Source: Marinobacter daepoensis DSM 16072 (GTDB lineage Bacteria; Pseudomonadota; Gammaproteobacteria; Pseudomonadales; Oleiphilaceae). Taken from it: a DNA stretch of 64,000 bases. Numbering within the stretch: the first letter of the stretch is position 1; the number at the start of each line of letters is the position of its first letter. Positions 1-9,465 of this stretch are shown here, one piece after another. The stretch lies in contig NZ_ATWI01000012.1 in NCBI RefSeq assembly GCF_000421165.1, forward strand, positions 248,001 through 312,000, in the 5' to 3' direction. Under the pieces are notes generated by a model that saw only the letters and a program-made list of their open reading frames with translations, ran no database searches and was not told where the DNA came from. The translations under genes and the position numbers were made by a program.

Positions 1-799
1 TGGTCACGAATTCCCGGTCGCCCAGCCGCACGATCAGCTCCCAGTAGCCCATCACGCTGCCCACCGGATTGGAGAGCTTGAAGCCAATGGTGTTGGCCCA
101 ACCGGGTGTGTGGAACCAGTGCGGCTTGAGGTCGTGCAGCCGGAACCCGGTCCGTTTCCGGACCTGATCGGCGACATCGGCCAGGCGTTGATACATCCAG
201 CCGATAAGGCCGGAGGCGTGGCTGTCGATAGGTAACCCCAGGACAACCGCGTTGCGGATATGCTGGTCCTGGCTCAGGGCTGAGTAGAACAGGGTGAACA
301 TGCCGCCCATGCTCCAGCCGTGCAGCGACAGCTCCTGCTCGCCACTGTGCTCCCGTACCCGGTTCAGGTAATCCGGCAACAGTTCCGCCACATAGGTGTG
401 CATGTTGTAGTGGGTGTGCTCGCGACCGGGAGTGCCCCAGTCAATAAGGTACACATCGAAACCTTTGGCCCTGAGAAAGCGAACCAGACTGCGCTGGGGG
501 AACAGGTCGTATATCAGCATGTTCACTGCCAGCGGAGGAATGATGACAATCGGCGTGCGATGGCGGGTCTGTTCCACGGGGATGACGAGGCCATCCAGTT
601 CAATGGCGTCTTCCTGCAAGGGCAGATAGTGCCGCAGACTGACCAGTCCGTTACTGTACAGCGTTTCGAACGGGGTCTGGCCCGCCTGCACCAGGCTGGC
701 GGCACGGAACACTCGATCAAAGGCGTTGCCAGCGTAGAGCGCGCTTTGGCGGGCGATGCCGGAAGAAGTCTTGATGGCTGTTCTGAGCGGATTGCGCAT
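1..799 (-). CDS. PHA-synthase-like alpha/beta hydrolase (3' end outside window)
   Basis: Open reading frame read by translating the reverse complement from an ATG at 799; it runs off the left edge after 266 codons, so the C-terminus is missing. The protein has the layout of the PhaC/poly(3-hydroxyalkanoate) synthase-like alpha/beta hydrolases: an N-terminal leader, a V-x-I-I-P-P-L segment, an F-D-V-Y-L-I-D-W-G-T-P strand-turn and a nucleophile elbow G-W-S-M-G-G. True PHA synthases use cysteine at this elbow (G-x-C-x-G-G). The serine here points to a PhaC-related hydrolase or depolymerase rather than a certain polymerase. No clear Shine-Dalgarno lies before the ATG, so the start is uncertain. 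It is divergent from the acyltransferase at 981. Confidence 0.75.
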   Translation of the reverse strand, partial: MRNPLRTAIKTSSGIARQSALYAGNAFDRVFRAASLVQAGQTPFETLYSNGLVSLRHYLPLQEDAIELDGLVIPVEQTRHRTPIVIIPPLAVNMLIYDLFPQRSLVRFLRAKGFDVYLIDWGTPGREHTHYNMHTYVAELLPDYLNRVREHSGEQELSLHGWSMGGMFTLFYSALSQDQHIRNAVVLGLPIDSHASGLIGWMYQRLADVADQVRKRTGFRLHDLKPHWFHTPGWANTIGFKLSNPVGSVMGYWELIVRLGDREFVT

Positions 800-980
800 A
801 TAAGGAGTCCGTGGAAAGGCAAGTGCGTGACAGGGCAAAGCATAGAGCGAGCTCCGTGCCTTAGCCATGGCATACCCGTCAGATCTGACCGGCACGATGG
901 TCACTTCGGGCCACTGCCCAAGGCGCCGACGGATTGCTATGATGGCGGGCCTCGGAAACAACAACCACAACAGGATTACC

Positions 981-1874
981 ATGCTCAGCTTCCTGCCTGC
1001 TCCCGTTATTGGCGTGCTCAATGCGTTGCTCATCGGTCTTAACACGTTATTCTGGTGCATACTGCTGTATATCCCGGCAGTGTTTAAGCTGATCATTCCG
1101 CACCAGGGGTTTCGGGTGCTCTGTACACGGGTGATTATCTGGATTTCGGAATCCTGGGTGGCCTGTAACACAGGCTGGATGAAACTCACCCAGAAGACCG
1201 ACTGGCAGGTTGAGGGTGCCGATCAGCTCAAGCGCGAAAGCTGGTATCTGGTGCTCAGCAATCACCAGAGCTGGGTGGATATCCTGGCCATGCAGCGTGT
1301 GTTTAACCGCCAGGCACCGTTTCTGAAGTTTTTCCTGAAACAGCAGCTGATCTGGGTGCCGGTGATTGGCCTGGCCTGGTGGGGGCTGGATTTTCCGTTT
1401 ATGAAACGCTATAGCCGTGAGTATCTGATCAAGCACCCGGAGAAACGCGGGGATGACCTGAAGGCCACTCGTCAGGCCTGTGAAAAATTTCGCTACACCC
1501 CGGTCAGTGTCATGAATTTTGTGGAAGGTACCCGGTTCACACCCGCCAAGCACGCCCGTCAGAAATCACCCTATCAGCATCTTCTGGTACCGAAGGCCGG
1601 AGGTGTGGCGTTTGTGCTGGATGCCATGGGAGACTCCATTGACACGCTGGTGGATGTCACCATTGCCTATCCGAACGGAGCGCCTACCTTTTGGGAATTT
1701 ATGTGCGGTAAGGTGCCGGAAATCCTCCTGACGATTGATACTCAGGCCATTCCGGACAACCTGAAGGGCAAGGACTACTCCAGCGATGCGGAGCATCGCC
1801 GGAACGTCAAGGAGTGGCTGGGTGCACTCTGGCAGGCGAAGGATGAGCGCCTGGCCCGAATGCTGAACCGCTGA
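981..1874 (+). CDS. YihG-type PlsC family acyltransferase
   Basis: A 297-residue membrane-associated acyltransferase. It carries the family HX4D block (N-H-Q-S-W-V-D) near residue 90 and the substrate-binding F-V-E-G-T-R-F motif near residue 180. Two hydrophobic N-terminal segments anchor it in the inner membrane. The stretch F-T-P-A-K-H after EGTR is characteristic of the YihG/LCLAT-like branch, which moves acyl groups onto lysophospholipid-type acceptors; the exact acceptor cannot be read from the sequence. The ATG at 981 begins the hydrophobic N-terminus; an upstream in-frame extension to 867 has no hydrophobic or family-like content. It converges on the RNase II gene, and the two stop codons lie within one 8-bp-stem hairpin. 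Confidence 0.85.
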   Translation: MLSFLPAPVIGVLNALLIGLNTLFWCILLYIPAVFKLIIPHQGFRVLCTRVIIWISESWVACNTGWMKLTQKTDWQVEGADQLKRESWYLVLSNHQSWVDILAMQRVFNRQAPFLKFFLKQQLIWVPVIGLAWWGLDFPFMKRYSREYLIKHPEKRGDDLKATRQACEKFRYTPVSVMNFVEGTRFTPAKHARQKSPYQHLLVPKAGGVAFVLDAMGDSIDTLVDVTIAYPNGAPTFWEFMCGKVPEILLTIDTQAIPDNLKGKDYSSDAEHRRNVKEWLGALWQAKDERLARMLNR

Positions 1875-1886
1875 GGAGGCGGTTCA
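1864..1886. terminator. Hairpin between convergent genes
   Basis: An 8-bp perfect stem (1864-1871 with 1879-1886, 7-nt loop) overlaps the stop codons of both converging genes. No T-run follows on either side, so intrinsic terminator function is only a possibility. Confidence 0.3.
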
Positions 1887-3872
1887 GTCGCTCTCGTTGC
1901 TGGTGCTGGCCGGGATTTCCTCGGCACTCTGCAGTTTGAAGTTGATCTGACGGCGTTCCTCGTCGACACCGGAAAAGCAGACGGTTACCCGCTGGTCCAG
2001 TTGGAAAATCCGGCCATTTTTGTTGTGCACCAGGCGCAGGGTGACCGGATCAAAGCTGAACTTGCCTTCCAGGTCTTTGCAGCTCACAAACCCTTCCAGC
2101 CCGTTGCTGTCCAGGCGCACGAAAAAGCCTGAAGGCAGGGTGCGGGTGATGGTGCCGTCCATGGGCTCCTCGGCGGGCAGGCCCTTGGCGTAGTCGCTTT
2201 TCAGCCAGGTTTCCAACGTGTTGGCGGCCATCCGTGCACGGATCTGGGAAGCCTGCAGGCTTTCCAGTTGCTGCGGGTTGAGGGCCTTGGTCGGTTGATC
2301 CCACAGGGCAGCTTTGATCAACCGATGAACGTAGAAGTCTGAAAACTTACGCAGCGGTGAAGTAAAGGTGGTATAAGCCGCCAGCCCCATGCCCTGATGC
2401 GGTGCGGGCTCAAAAGCCAGTTCGGCCCGGGCCAGTTGGCGGGACAGGATCGCTTTGACGGGCACCTCGGCCTCAAGTGCGTCGGTGTGCTTCATCAGCG
2501 CCCGGAATCCATCGGCACTGTGCGCGTCGAGCTCTGCCAGATGCGGGGCGTAGCCTTCCAGCAACTTCCGGATATTGTCGGCCCGGTCATCCCGCAGTCC
2601 GGGGTGCTGGATAAACAAGCCCGCTCCCTGCCTCTCCAGAAAGTCTGCGGCGCAGCGATTGGCCGCCACCATGCACTCTTCCACCAGACGATGGGCTTCA
2701 TTTGAGACCGCCGGCTCGATCACACGGATACGCTTGTTCTCGTCCAGCCGAAGCCGGAACTCAGGGCGGTCACCGCTGAGCAAGGCGTGCTCAGAACGCC
2801 ACTTGCGCAACGCGGTTGCCACCTGGTGCAGTTGATCCAGGCTGTTGGCGACGGCTTCAGGCAGCGCATTGATTTCGTCGTCTTCCCGGCCCTCAATCAG
2901 GTGGGAGACCAGTTCGTAGCTCAGCTTGCCCTGCGAACGAATGGTGGCCTGATGGAAACTGTAGTCACCCAGACTGCCGTCGTTATTGACCTGTAGGTCG
3001 CACACCAGAGCCAGTCGCGGCACCTCTGGCATCAGCGAACATAGCCGGGTGCTGATGGTATCAGGCAGCATGGGCAGTGGTTCGCCAGGGAAATAGATGG
3101 CGGTAGCCCGGTTGAAGGCCTCTTCTTCTGCCGGGCTGCCAGGTTCAACCAGGGTGGTCGGATCGGCGATGGCAATCGACAGGGTCCAGCCAGTGGCATT
3201 GGGGGTCGCCATCAGGGCGTCGTCCATATCCTGCGTGCCCGGGCTGTCGATGGTTACGTAGGGTTGAGCGGTACGGTCTTCGCGCCCTTCGCTGAGCGTT
3301 GCAACGGTTTCTTCGCTGAGCGCGTCGGCCTGGTTCCGGACTTCTTCAGGCCAGGTGTCGGCCAGGTCGAAACTGGCGAGCGTCAGGGCACGTTCGATGC
3401 CGGGCTCGCCCGCTTTGCCAATCACTCGAAGTACTTTGGCCTGGCCCTTGCCATCCTTGATCGGATGCCGGTGGATCTGACAGTAAATGAAATCGTCTGG
3501 CTGGGCACCCATGCGCTCTTTGGGGGGGATGAATACCCAGCGGTTGATCCCCGGCGTTTCCGGTGCCACAAAATGACCTTTGCCTTTGATCAGGTAGCGG
3601 CCAACGAAAGTGGTCAGGTGTGATTCCAGCAGTTCGTCCACAACCCCTTGGGTTTTGCCTTTTTCAACCTCGTGCTCGGTAACGTTCACCCGGTCACCAG
3701 GCAGGACTTTCTGCATTTCCTCCGGTGGCAGGAACACGTCCCGGCCCTCATCCAGGGCCACAAAGCCGAAGCGTCCGTTGGTGGATTTGACGGTTCCGGG
3801 GAACACCACCTTGTTTTGTTTGATGTCGGTTTTCAGCTGGCGCAACTGATTGAGAGCGTCGGCGTTGAGCAT
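1884..3872 (-). CDS. rnb: Exoribonuclease II (RNase II/VacB family)
   Basis: A 662-residue 3'-5' exoribonuclease of the RNB family, cytoplasmic, degrading single-stranded RNA processively. Order of domains: N-terminal cold-shock-like RNA-binding region (residues about 20-160), the central RNB catalytic domain and a C-terminal S1 domain. The catalytic acidic cluster is visible as I-D-S-P-G-T-Q-D-M-D-D-A, and the second RNB signature as F-T-S-P-L-R-K-F-S-D. The length is close to that of E. coli RNase II (about 644) and shorter than RNase R, with no N-terminal helix-turn-helix and no basic tail, hence the RNase II call. The ATG at 3872 directly precedes the OB-fold region. It is read leftwards behind the GGDEF gene, separated from it by about 70 bases. 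Confidence 0.9.
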   Translation of the reverse strand: MLNADALNQLRQLKTDIKQNKVVFPGTVKSTNGRFGFVALDEGRDVFLPPEEMQKVLPGDRVNVTEHEVEKGKTQGVVDELLESHLTTFVGRYLIKGKGHFVAPETPGINRWVFIPPKERMGAQPDDFIYCQIHRHPIKDGKGQAKVLRVIGKAGEPGIERALTLASFDLADTWPEEVRNQADALSEETVATLSEGREDRTAQPYVTIDSPGTQDMDDALMATPNATGWTLSIAIADPTTLVEPGSPAEEEAFNRATAIYFPGEPLPMLPDTISTRLCSLMPEVPRLALVCDLQVNNDGSLGDYSFHQATIRSQGKLSYELVSHLIEGREDDEINALPEAVANSLDQLHQVATALRKWRSEHALLSGDRPEFRLRLDENKRIRVIEPAVSNEAHRLVEECMVAANRCAADFLERQGAGLFIQHPGLRDDRADNIRKLLEGYAPHLAELDAHSADGFRALMKHTDALEAEVPVKAILSRQLARAELAFEPAPHQGMGLAAYTTFTSPLRKFSDFYVHRLIKAALWDQPTKALNPQQLESLQASQIRARMAANTLETWLKSDYAKGLPAEEPMDGTITRTLPSGFFVRLDSNGLEGFVSCKDLEGKFSFDPVTLRLVHNKNGRIFQLDQRVTVCFSGVDEERRQINFKLQSAEEIPASTSNESD

Positions 3873-3943
3873 GAAAAAATAACCTGATTAATAAAGTGTG
3901 TTGCAGCGGAGTATAACGGTTCTGCCTGTGTGAGTCAGATCTG

Positions 3944-5662
3944 TCAGGCCGGATGAATTTCTTTGCCTGTGGCGGTGTGGATACAGACCCGGTTGCGGCC
4001 GCTTCGCTTGGCCTCGTAAAGCGCCTGATCCGCGATGCGTAGCAGGGTGTCCAGGTCTTCTCCCGGCGGGCAGAAATAGCCACCGACACTGATGGTGATG
4101 GCGCTGCCGGTGCGCTGGCTTTCTTTCTCGACACTGGTGCGGATGCGGCAGGCAATCTGTTCCAGCGTGGCCGGGTCACACGGGGAAAGCAGAACCACGA
4201 ATTCATCGCCCCCCCAACGTCCGGGGTGGTCGTAGGGGCGCACGGCGGCTTTCAGCCACAGGGCAACCCGGCACAGAATGTCGTCGCCCGCCTGATGCCC
4301 CAGCGTATCGTTGATGGTTTTGAAGTGATCAATGTCTAGCCAGAGCAAGCCAAAGCCTGTCTGTTCCCGTTCGGCGCGCTGGATCTGCTCGCTCATGACT
4401 TCGTCCAGGCCCCGACGGTTCTTCAGCCCGGTCAGGGCGTCTATCCGGGCAAGACGTTGCAGTTCTTCGGTGCGCCGGGCGACTTGCTGTTCCAGCTCCC
4501 GGGTGGTGTTTCGCAAGGCGTGGGACATCTTTTCGAAATGATCGACCAGGCGACCGATCTCGTTGTCCGGTTTAGGCAGATAAGGCAGATCAAAGCGCCC
4601 GTTCCGAAGCCGATGGACGGCCTCTTCGAGACTGAGCACCGGCCTGAGAATCCGGGACTGAATGATCTGGTGAAACAGGGCCAGAGTGATCAGCAGGCTG
4701 GCCAGAAACACCGCCACCAATGGCCACAGGTAGCTTCTTGGTATCAGTGTGTCCAGATCAAGCAGGGTGATTTCAAACCAGCCGATTGCCGGCAGAAACG
4801 CCACGCCAGCCAGATGTTTTCGGTCGTTCACCGTCACGAAACCGCTTTCTACGGCACCCTGTTCGCCATTTCGGCGCTTCAGTATTTGCAGCATGCCGAG
4901 AATCTGCTGTTTGTCCTGTGGGTCATCAAACAGGAGGTCGACCGTGTTTTTCTGGCCTTCCGGTTTGATGATGCTGGCAAAGTCGATGTAGTTGCGGTCC
5001 CGGTAGAGCTGTATGGCACCGTTATAGTCTACAAACAGGGTGGTGATGCCATCCTGGCCGATATCGACAATGTCCTGCAGAAAATCATCAAGATTCAATC
5101 CTGTACCCACCATCCCGACAACCTGCTGGTTGTCGTCGCGCATGAGTACATCAATCCACAGTTTGGTAACGCCCAGCTCGGTGTCCGGGTTCACGTTCAG
5201 ATGAAAGTCCCGGCCTTCCTGGAGTAACTGAAAGAACCAGGCATCGTCTGGCTTATCGGGATCGAGCACATAGCGGAACTGGTTGCCGGCGTACTCGTTA
5301 TCGGCATTGTTGTAGTAGTAATGGCCATTTTCACGGAGGGCGACAAAATAGCTGTTATCGCGGAAGTTGCCCCTGAAGCTTTCCATCTGGCGGATGGCCC
5401 GGGCTTTGAGCGTGGGATTGTCCGGTGCGCCAGCCCACTGAAGCAGGGCCGATGAGCGGGCCATCTGCTGGGCCAGCCCGATCTCCCGTTCCAGTGATTG
5501 CAGCAGGCGGGCGCTGTCGTAGCGCACCTGAATCTCGGCGACCTGTTGCCCCCAGCGTTCGACGATGTCGTCAGAGAGTGCCCGGTAAGCGAGCCAGGAG
5601 GCGGTGCCCGCCGCGATGATCAATAGGGCGGCCAGCCCGAGAATGCGGGTTTTGAGGCTCAA
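3944..5662 (-). CDS. Membrane diguanylate cyclase with periplasmic sensor and HAMP
   Basis: A 572-residue diguanylate cyclase that should make c-di-GMP from two GTP. An N-terminal membrane segment (residues about 8-28) is followed by a periplasmic Cache-like sensor of about 270 residues, a second membrane segment (about 305-330), a HAMP linker and a C-terminal GGDEF domain. The active-site motif is intact (R-W-G-G-D-E-F), and an RxxD inhibitory site (R-P-Y-D) lies five residues before it, so product inhibition is expected. The start is a TTG at 5662, preceded by AAGGA six bases upstream; no in-frame ATG fits better. The ligand of the sensor is unknown. Confidence 0.88.
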   Translation of the reverse strand: MSLKTRILGLAALLIIAAGTASWLAYRALSDDIVERWGQQVAEIQVRYDSARLLQSLEREIGLAQQMARSSALLQWAGAPDNPTLKARAIRQMESFRGNFRDNSYFVALRENGHYYYNNADNEYAGNQFRYVLDPDKPDDAWFFQLLQEGRDFHLNVNPDTELGVTKLWIDVLMRDDNQQVVGMVGTGLNLDDFLQDIVDIGQDGITTLFVDYNGAIQLYRDRNYIDFASIIKPEGQKNTVDLLFDDPQDKQQILGMLQILKRRNGEQGAVESGFVTVNDRKHLAGVAFLPAIGWFEITLLDLDTLIPRSYLWPLVAVFLASLLITLALFHQIIQSRILRPVLSLEEAVHRLRNGRFDLPYLPKPDNEIGRLVDHFEKMSHALRNTTRELEQQVARRTEELQRLARIDALTGLKNRRGLDEVMSEQIQRAEREQTGFGLLWLDIDHFKTINDTLGHQAGDDILCRVALWLKAAVRPYDHPGRWGGDEFVVLLSPCDPATLEQIACRIRTSVEKESQRTGSAITISVGGYFCPPGEDLDTLLRIADQALYEAKRSGRNRVCIHTATGKEIHPA

Positions 5663-5748
5663 AATGTGTCCTTGCCAGTCTTGTTATCTACTCTATGTTC
5701 CATGATAGAACAGTGCGGGTGTGTCGTGTAGAAAAAAACGGCAGGCAC

Positions 5749-5774
5749 TGGGCGCAGGTTTCAGCCTGCGCCCA
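5749..5774 (-). terminator. Candidate terminator of the metal-resistance operon
   Basis: A GC-rich 10-bp perfect stem (5749-5758 with 5765-5774, 6-nt loop) lies just after the DUF411 stop codon. On the minus strand a run of T follows, but only about ten bases beyond the stem, so it is a non-canonical terminator. Confidence 0.45.
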
Positions 5775-5797
5775 CGGGCAACAGCGTATGCCGGGCT

Positions 5798-6247
5798 TCA
5801 GTTATGCTGGTTAAAGACCCGGGTCTGGCCTTGCTGGTTGAACATAATGACTTTGTAGTGATCTTTGCGGTCGCCCATTTCCATACCGGGAGAACCGATG
5901 GGCATGCCGGGCACGCTCAGCCCGGTCGCTTTCGGGGCCTCTGCCAGCAGACGTTTGATGTCGTCGGCAGGCACATGGCCTTCGATAACATAGCCGTCCA
6001 CAAACGCGGTATGACAGCTCCCCAGGCCGGGAAGCAGCCCGGCTTCCGCCTTGACCCTGCCCATGTCGTTGCTGTTGGTGGCTTTAACGTCAAAGCCGTT
6101 TTCCTCAAGGTGGTCAATCCAGTCGACACAGCAACTGCACGTGGGCGATTTGTAGACATGAATGCTCTGAGCCGCGCCGCCAGCCAGAGCGGTGGTGCTG
6201 AAACCCAGAGCCGCCATCAGGCCCAGGGCGAGAGTGTGTTTTCTCAT
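5798..6247 (-). CDS. Periplasmic DUF411 metal-binding protein
   Basis: A 149-residue DUF411 protein with a signal peptide (about residues 1-22, ending A-L-A). The mature part begins with the family's thioredoxin-like segment and the cysteine motif C-S-C-C (K-S-P-T-C-S-C-C-V-D-W). A further G-S-C-H-T-A motif and the V-P-G-M-P-x-G-S-P-G-M-E-M tail are also typical; methionine-rich tails of this kind fit copper binding. DUF411 genes usually sit beside copper exporters, as here, where it is the last gene of the merR-copA operon. The ATG at 6247 was chosen because GAGGTAA lies five bases upstream and it starts the signal peptide. Metal choice is inferred from family and neighbours. Confidence 0.85.
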   Translation of the reverse strand: MRKHTLALGLMAALGFSTTALAGGAAQSIHVYKSPTCSCCVDWIDHLEENGFDVKATNSNDMGRVKAEAGLLPGLGSCHTAFVDGYVIEGHVPADDIKRLLAEAPKATGLSVPGMPIGSPGMEMGDRKDHYKVIMFNQQGQTRVFNQHN

Positions 6248-6257
6248 GGCGATTACC

Positions 6258-6365
6258 TCAGTGATGTTGATCGGATTGTTCCGTATTGGAGCCGGGAAGC
6301 CAGAACCACCAGACAATGGCGGCCATCAAGGCAAGACCTCCGGCATTGACCAGAAACGTTGTCAT
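6258..6365 (-). CDS. 35-residue single-span membrane peptide coupled to copA
   Basis: A very short gene whose ATG overlaps the copA stop by one base (TGATG), with GAGG about ten bases upstream inside the copA end. The product has one hydrophobic helix (residues about 4-24, ending V-W-W-F-W-L-P-G) and a short polar tail ending D-Q-H-H. Translational coupling to copA and a position before the DUF411 gene argue for a role with the copper exporter, for example as a small subunit or regulator. No function is established for it, and no known family is claimed. The reading frame was recovered as the end of a longer artefactual frame; the coupled start is the only one with a plausible ribosome site. 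Confidence 0.6.
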   Translation of the reverse strand: MTTFLVNAGGLALMAAIVWWFWLPGSNTEQSDQHH

Positions 6366-8947
6366 CAGTTCCGCTCCTCTTGTGAAGGTTTGTGACTGGT
6401 TTTGAACAACCGCAGGCGGTTGGCATTGGATACCACCGTAACCGAAGACAGGGACATGGCTGCGCCAGCCAGGATCGGGCTCATCAGAATGCCCCACACA
6501 GGGTAGAGCAGGCCCGCTGCCACCGGAATACCCAAGGAGTTGTAGATAAAGGCCCCAAACAGGTTCTGGTGGATATTCTTTACGGTGGCTCGTGAAATCT
6601 CGATGGCGTCTGGTACACCGTGCAGAGAGCCCCGCATCAGAGTGATGGACGCGCTTTCAATGGCCACATCGGTGCCGGTGCCAATGGCAAAGCCGACATC
6701 CGCGGCGGCCAGGGCCGGTGCGTCGTTGATGCCATCACCCACCATGGCGACGATGTGGCCCTTACCGCGCATTTCACTGACCACTTCGGCCTTGTCTTCC
6801 GGCAGTACCTCGGCCCGGTAGTCGTCAATACCCGCCTTGGCGGCGATGGCCCTGGCGGTCGCGTCGATGTCGCCGGTGACCATCATCACCTTGATTCCGG
6901 CCTCGTGCAGGCGCCGGATGGCGGCCTCGGAATCCGGTTTAATGGCATCCGCCACGCCAATCACACCCAGAACCTCCTCGCCCAGAGCCAGGAACAACGG
7001 TGTGCCGGCTTCACGGGTGATGGTGTTCTCAGCGTCTGTCAGATTGGCAAGTGACAGCCCTTCGGATTCGAGCCAGCGCCGGTTGCCCAGCCGCACGGGC
7101 TCTCCATTGAGGTTGCCTTGCACGCCTTTGCCGTTCAGGGCTTCAAAGCCGGTAACCGGTGCCGGTTCGAGGCCGTCTTCCCGGGCTTTGTCCAGTATGG
7201 CTTCCGCCAGCGGATGCTCGGAATGCCGCTCCAGCCCGGCGGCCAGAGCCAGCAGGCGCTGCTCGTCGGCGTTGGCCGCGTGCACTCTGGTAACCGCAGG
7301 GTGGCCTTCGGTAATGGTGCCGGTCTTGTCCAGAATCACCAGGTCAATCTTGCCGGCGCTCTGCAGGGCATCGCCCTGACGAATCAGTGCGCCATATTCT
7401 GCGGCTTTGCCAACACCGACCATCACGGACATGGGGGTTGCGAGGCCCAGGGCACAGGGGCAGGCAATGATGAGTACGGTGGTGGCGGCTACCATCATGT
7501 GCACCACCGCCGGTTCCGGCCCGACGTTGTACCAGACCAGGGCCGAGACCACGGCAATCAGCATCACCGAGGGCACGAAGACCGAGGAAATTTTGTCGGC
7601 CAGTCGGCCAATGGCCGGTTTGGAACCCTGGGCTTTCTTCACCAGTTTGATGATCTGCGCCAGTGCGGTTTCACTGCCGACCCGCGTTGCTTCATAAATG
7701 ATAGAGCCGTGAGTATTCAGGGTGCCGGCAGAGACTTCATCGCCTTCGCCTTTGCTGACTGGCATGGGCTCTCCGGTGAGCATGCTTTCATCAATTCGGG
7801 TGGAGCCTTCGGCAATCACGCCGTCCACTGGCAGTTTTTCCCCGGGGCGTACCCGGATGTGATCGCCTTTGCGGACGTCTTCCACAGGAATGTCCTGTTC
7901 CTCGCCCTCGCGAATGACCCGGGCGGTCTTCGCCCGCAGATCCAGCAATCGCCTGACAGCTTCCGAGGTCTTGCCTTTGGCCCGCAATTCCAGTGCCTGG
8001 CCAAGATTGATCAGGCCGATGATCATCGCGGAGGCTTCGAAGTAGACATGGCGGGCCATTTCCGGCAGCGCTTCCGGCATGCTGGCCACCACAATCGAAT
8101 AGAGCCAGGCGGTGCCGGTGCCGAGGGCTATCAGCGTGTCCATATTGGCATTGTGGTGTTTAAACGCTTTCCAGGCCCCGGTGAAGAAGTGCCCGCCGGT
8201 TGCGATCATCACCCCCAGTGTGAGGATGCCGAGGTTGATCCAGGTGAGCTGGTTGTCTTCGGTCACCATCATGGATCCGAAGCCCATCCCCCAGATCATC
8301 AGGCCCAGCCCAAGCCCCAGACTGATCGCCATTTTCACCAGCAGCACCTTATACTGCTTTTTGTCCTCTTCCTGCTTGCGATCGTCCGCGGCGTCTTCGT
8401 CTTCAATGACCCGGGCGCCGTACCCGGCACTTTCAATCGCTTTCACCAGAGCCTGCGGGTCGGTATCGCCACTGGCGGTCGCGGTGCTGTCGGCCAGGTT
8501 CATATGAGCGTGCGTGACCCCCGGCACCGACATGAGGGCCTTTTCAATGGTATTCACACAAGATGCGCAGGTCGCACCGCTGACGGCAAGGGCGGTTTGC
8601 CCGTGACCGGCATCAGAAGGCTCGCCGGCTTCCGTTGAATGCTGCTGGATGGGTGCCGGTTCTGGTTTTGGCTCGGCGGCCGGCTTCCGGGAAGCACAAC
8701 AGCTGTCCGAAGGGGCATCTTCCGCAATGGGTTCCGCCGGGTAGCCGGCCTCTGTCACAATTCGTGCGGCCTCGGCGGTGTCCACCTCCTCGGGCAAGGC
8801 CACCGTCTGATTCTCAAGATCCACCTCAACCAACTCGGTGCTGCCGGTCAGCGGTTCCAGAGCCGTGCGAATCTTTTTTGCGCAACCCTGACAAGACGCT
8901 CCGGAGATACTCAGGGCGGTTTTCAGAACCGATCGTTCACTCATCAT
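6365..8947 (-). CDS. copA: Copper-translocating P1B-type ATPase CopA
   Basis: An 860-residue P1B ATPase that exports Cu(I) across the inner membrane. Two N-terminal heavy-metal-associated domains carry C-Q-G-C (Cys19/Cys22) and C-A-S-C (near residue 130). A cysteine- and proline-rich linker separates them. The membrane part contains the transport motif A-C-P-C-A-L-G, followed by the phosphorylation motif D-K-T-G-T and the hinge motif G-D-G-I-N-D. The linker contains an extra C-C pair (S-C-C-A-S). The start overlaps the stop of the merR gene (ATGA type), so it is translationally coupled to its regulator and followed at once by the 35-residue peptide gene. CPC plus double HMA indicates Cu(I)/Ag(I) rather than Zn/Cd. 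Confidence 0.95.
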   Translation of the reverse strand: MMSERSVLKTALSISGASCQGCAKKIRTALEPLTGSTELVEVDLENQTVALPEEVDTAEAARIVTEAGYPAEPIAEDAPSDSCCASRKPAAEPKPEPAPIQQHSTEAGEPSDAGHGQTALAVSGATCASCVNTIEKALMSVPGVTHAHMNLADSTATASGDTDPQALVKAIESAGYGARVIEDEDAADDRKQEEDKKQYKVLLVKMAISLGLGLGLMIWGMGFGSMMVTEDNQLTWINLGILTLGVMIATGGHFFTGAWKAFKHHNANMDTLIALGTGTAWLYSIVVASMPEALPEMARHVYFEASAMIIGLINLGQALELRAKGKTSEAVRRLLDLRAKTARVIREGEEQDIPVEDVRKGDHIRVRPGEKLPVDGVIAEGSTRIDESMLTGEPMPVSKGEGDEVSAGTLNTHGSIIYEATRVGSETALAQIIKLVKKAQGSKPAIGRLADKISSVFVPSVMLIAVVSALVWYNVGPEPAVVHMMVAATTVLIIACPCALGLATPMSVMVGVGKAAEYGALIRQGDALQSAGKIDLVILDKTGTITEGHPAVTRVHAANADEQRLLALAAGLERHSEHPLAEAILDKAREDGLEPAPVTGFEALNGKGVQGNLNGEPVRLGNRRWLESEGLSLANLTDAENTITREAGTPLFLALGEEVLGVIGVADAIKPDSEAAIRRLHEAGIKVMMVTGDIDATARAIAAKAGIDDYRAEVLPEDKAEVVSEMRGKGHIVAMVGDGINDAPALAAADVGFAIGTGTDVAIESASITLMRGSLHGVPDAIEISRATVKNIHQNLFGAFIYNSLGIPVAAGLLYPVWGILMSPILAGAAMSLSSVTVVSNANRLRLFKTSHKPSQEERN

Positions 8948-9381
8948 TCAGACTCCTCACAGCAGGATGTCGACGAAGGGGTATCCCAATGTTCAATCAA
9001 ACGACAAATGGTGTGTCCGTCGGGCGTGCCGTCGGGCATGTCCTGCCAGGTCGACAACGCTGACACCATTCGAGCCCGTAGTTTCTGCAATTCCGCGATT
9101 TCCCGTTCGACCTCCGCCAACCGCTGCTGGAAGACATCCCGAACCATCGGGCAGGGTGAGTGATGGTCGTCTGCCTGCTCCAGAATCTGTCGGATTTCGG
9201 GCAACGAGAATCCCAGTTGCCGGGCTTTACGGGCAAACCGCAACCGGCGAAGGTCGTCGGCGTCGTATTGCTGGTAGTTGTTGTCCGGATTCCGGGTGGG
9301 CTGTAACAGGCCTTCCCGGGTATAAAACCGGACGGTATCAGGATTGACGTCGGCGGCGGTGGCGATTTCTTTGACTTTCAT
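8944..9381 (-). CDS. MerR family heavy-metal-responsive regulator
   Basis: A 145-residue MerR regulator with the winged helix at the N-terminus ([19 protein letters not shown]) and a dimerisation coiled coil (residues about 85-115). Metal ligands are suggested by C-P-M-V after H-H-S-P, by T-I-C-R-L-I-E-H and by a terminal S-C-C-E-E-S-E. The terminal double cysteine is unlike classical CueR and closer to the ZntR/CadR/PbrR side, though the target operon encodes a copper-type ATPase. The ATG at 9381 has GGGGAGAG upstream and starts the helix-turn-helix. It is the first gene of the operon with copA and presumably autoregulates. Confidence 0.88.
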   Translation of the reverse strand: MKVKEIATAADVNPDTVRFYTREGLLQPTRNPDNNYQQYDADDLRRLRFARKARQLGFSLPEIRQILEQADDHHSPCPMVRDVFQQRLAEVEREIAELQKLRARMVSALSTWQDMPDGTPDGHTICRLIEHWDTPSSTSCCEESE

Positions 9382-9433
9382 AGCGCTCTCCCCATAGCGG
9401 CACGGCGGATTCCCAGATTCTACGGTTACAGAT

Positions 9434-9465
9434 AGACTAAAACCTGTGACCAACTCACAGGTCAA
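9434..9465 (-). promoter_or_regulatory. MerR-type promoter with overlong spacer and operator dyad
   Basis: On the minus strand a TTGACC -35 (9465-9460) and a TAGTCT-like -10 (9439-9434) are 20 bases apart, the long spacer expected of MerR-activated promoters. A perfect 8-5-8 inverted repeat ACCTGTGA-N5-TCACAGGT fills the spacer (9442-9462). It should drive merR-copA-peptide-DUF411. Confidence 0.8.

Noticed and set aside
320..1042. Long open frame on the plus strand opposite the PhaC-like gene
   Set aside because: It is the mirror of a well-conserved hydrolase coding strand and has no ribosome site or family features.
4457..5227. 256-codon open frame opposite the diguanylate cyclase
   Set aside because: Antisense shadow; the minus-strand frame encodes a complete Cache-HAMP-GGDEF protein.
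7118..8638. 506-codon open frame on the plus strand opposite copA
   Set aside because: Antisense to a complete P-type ATPase; high GC third positions keep the reverse frame open. The His/Gly-rich product is an artefact.
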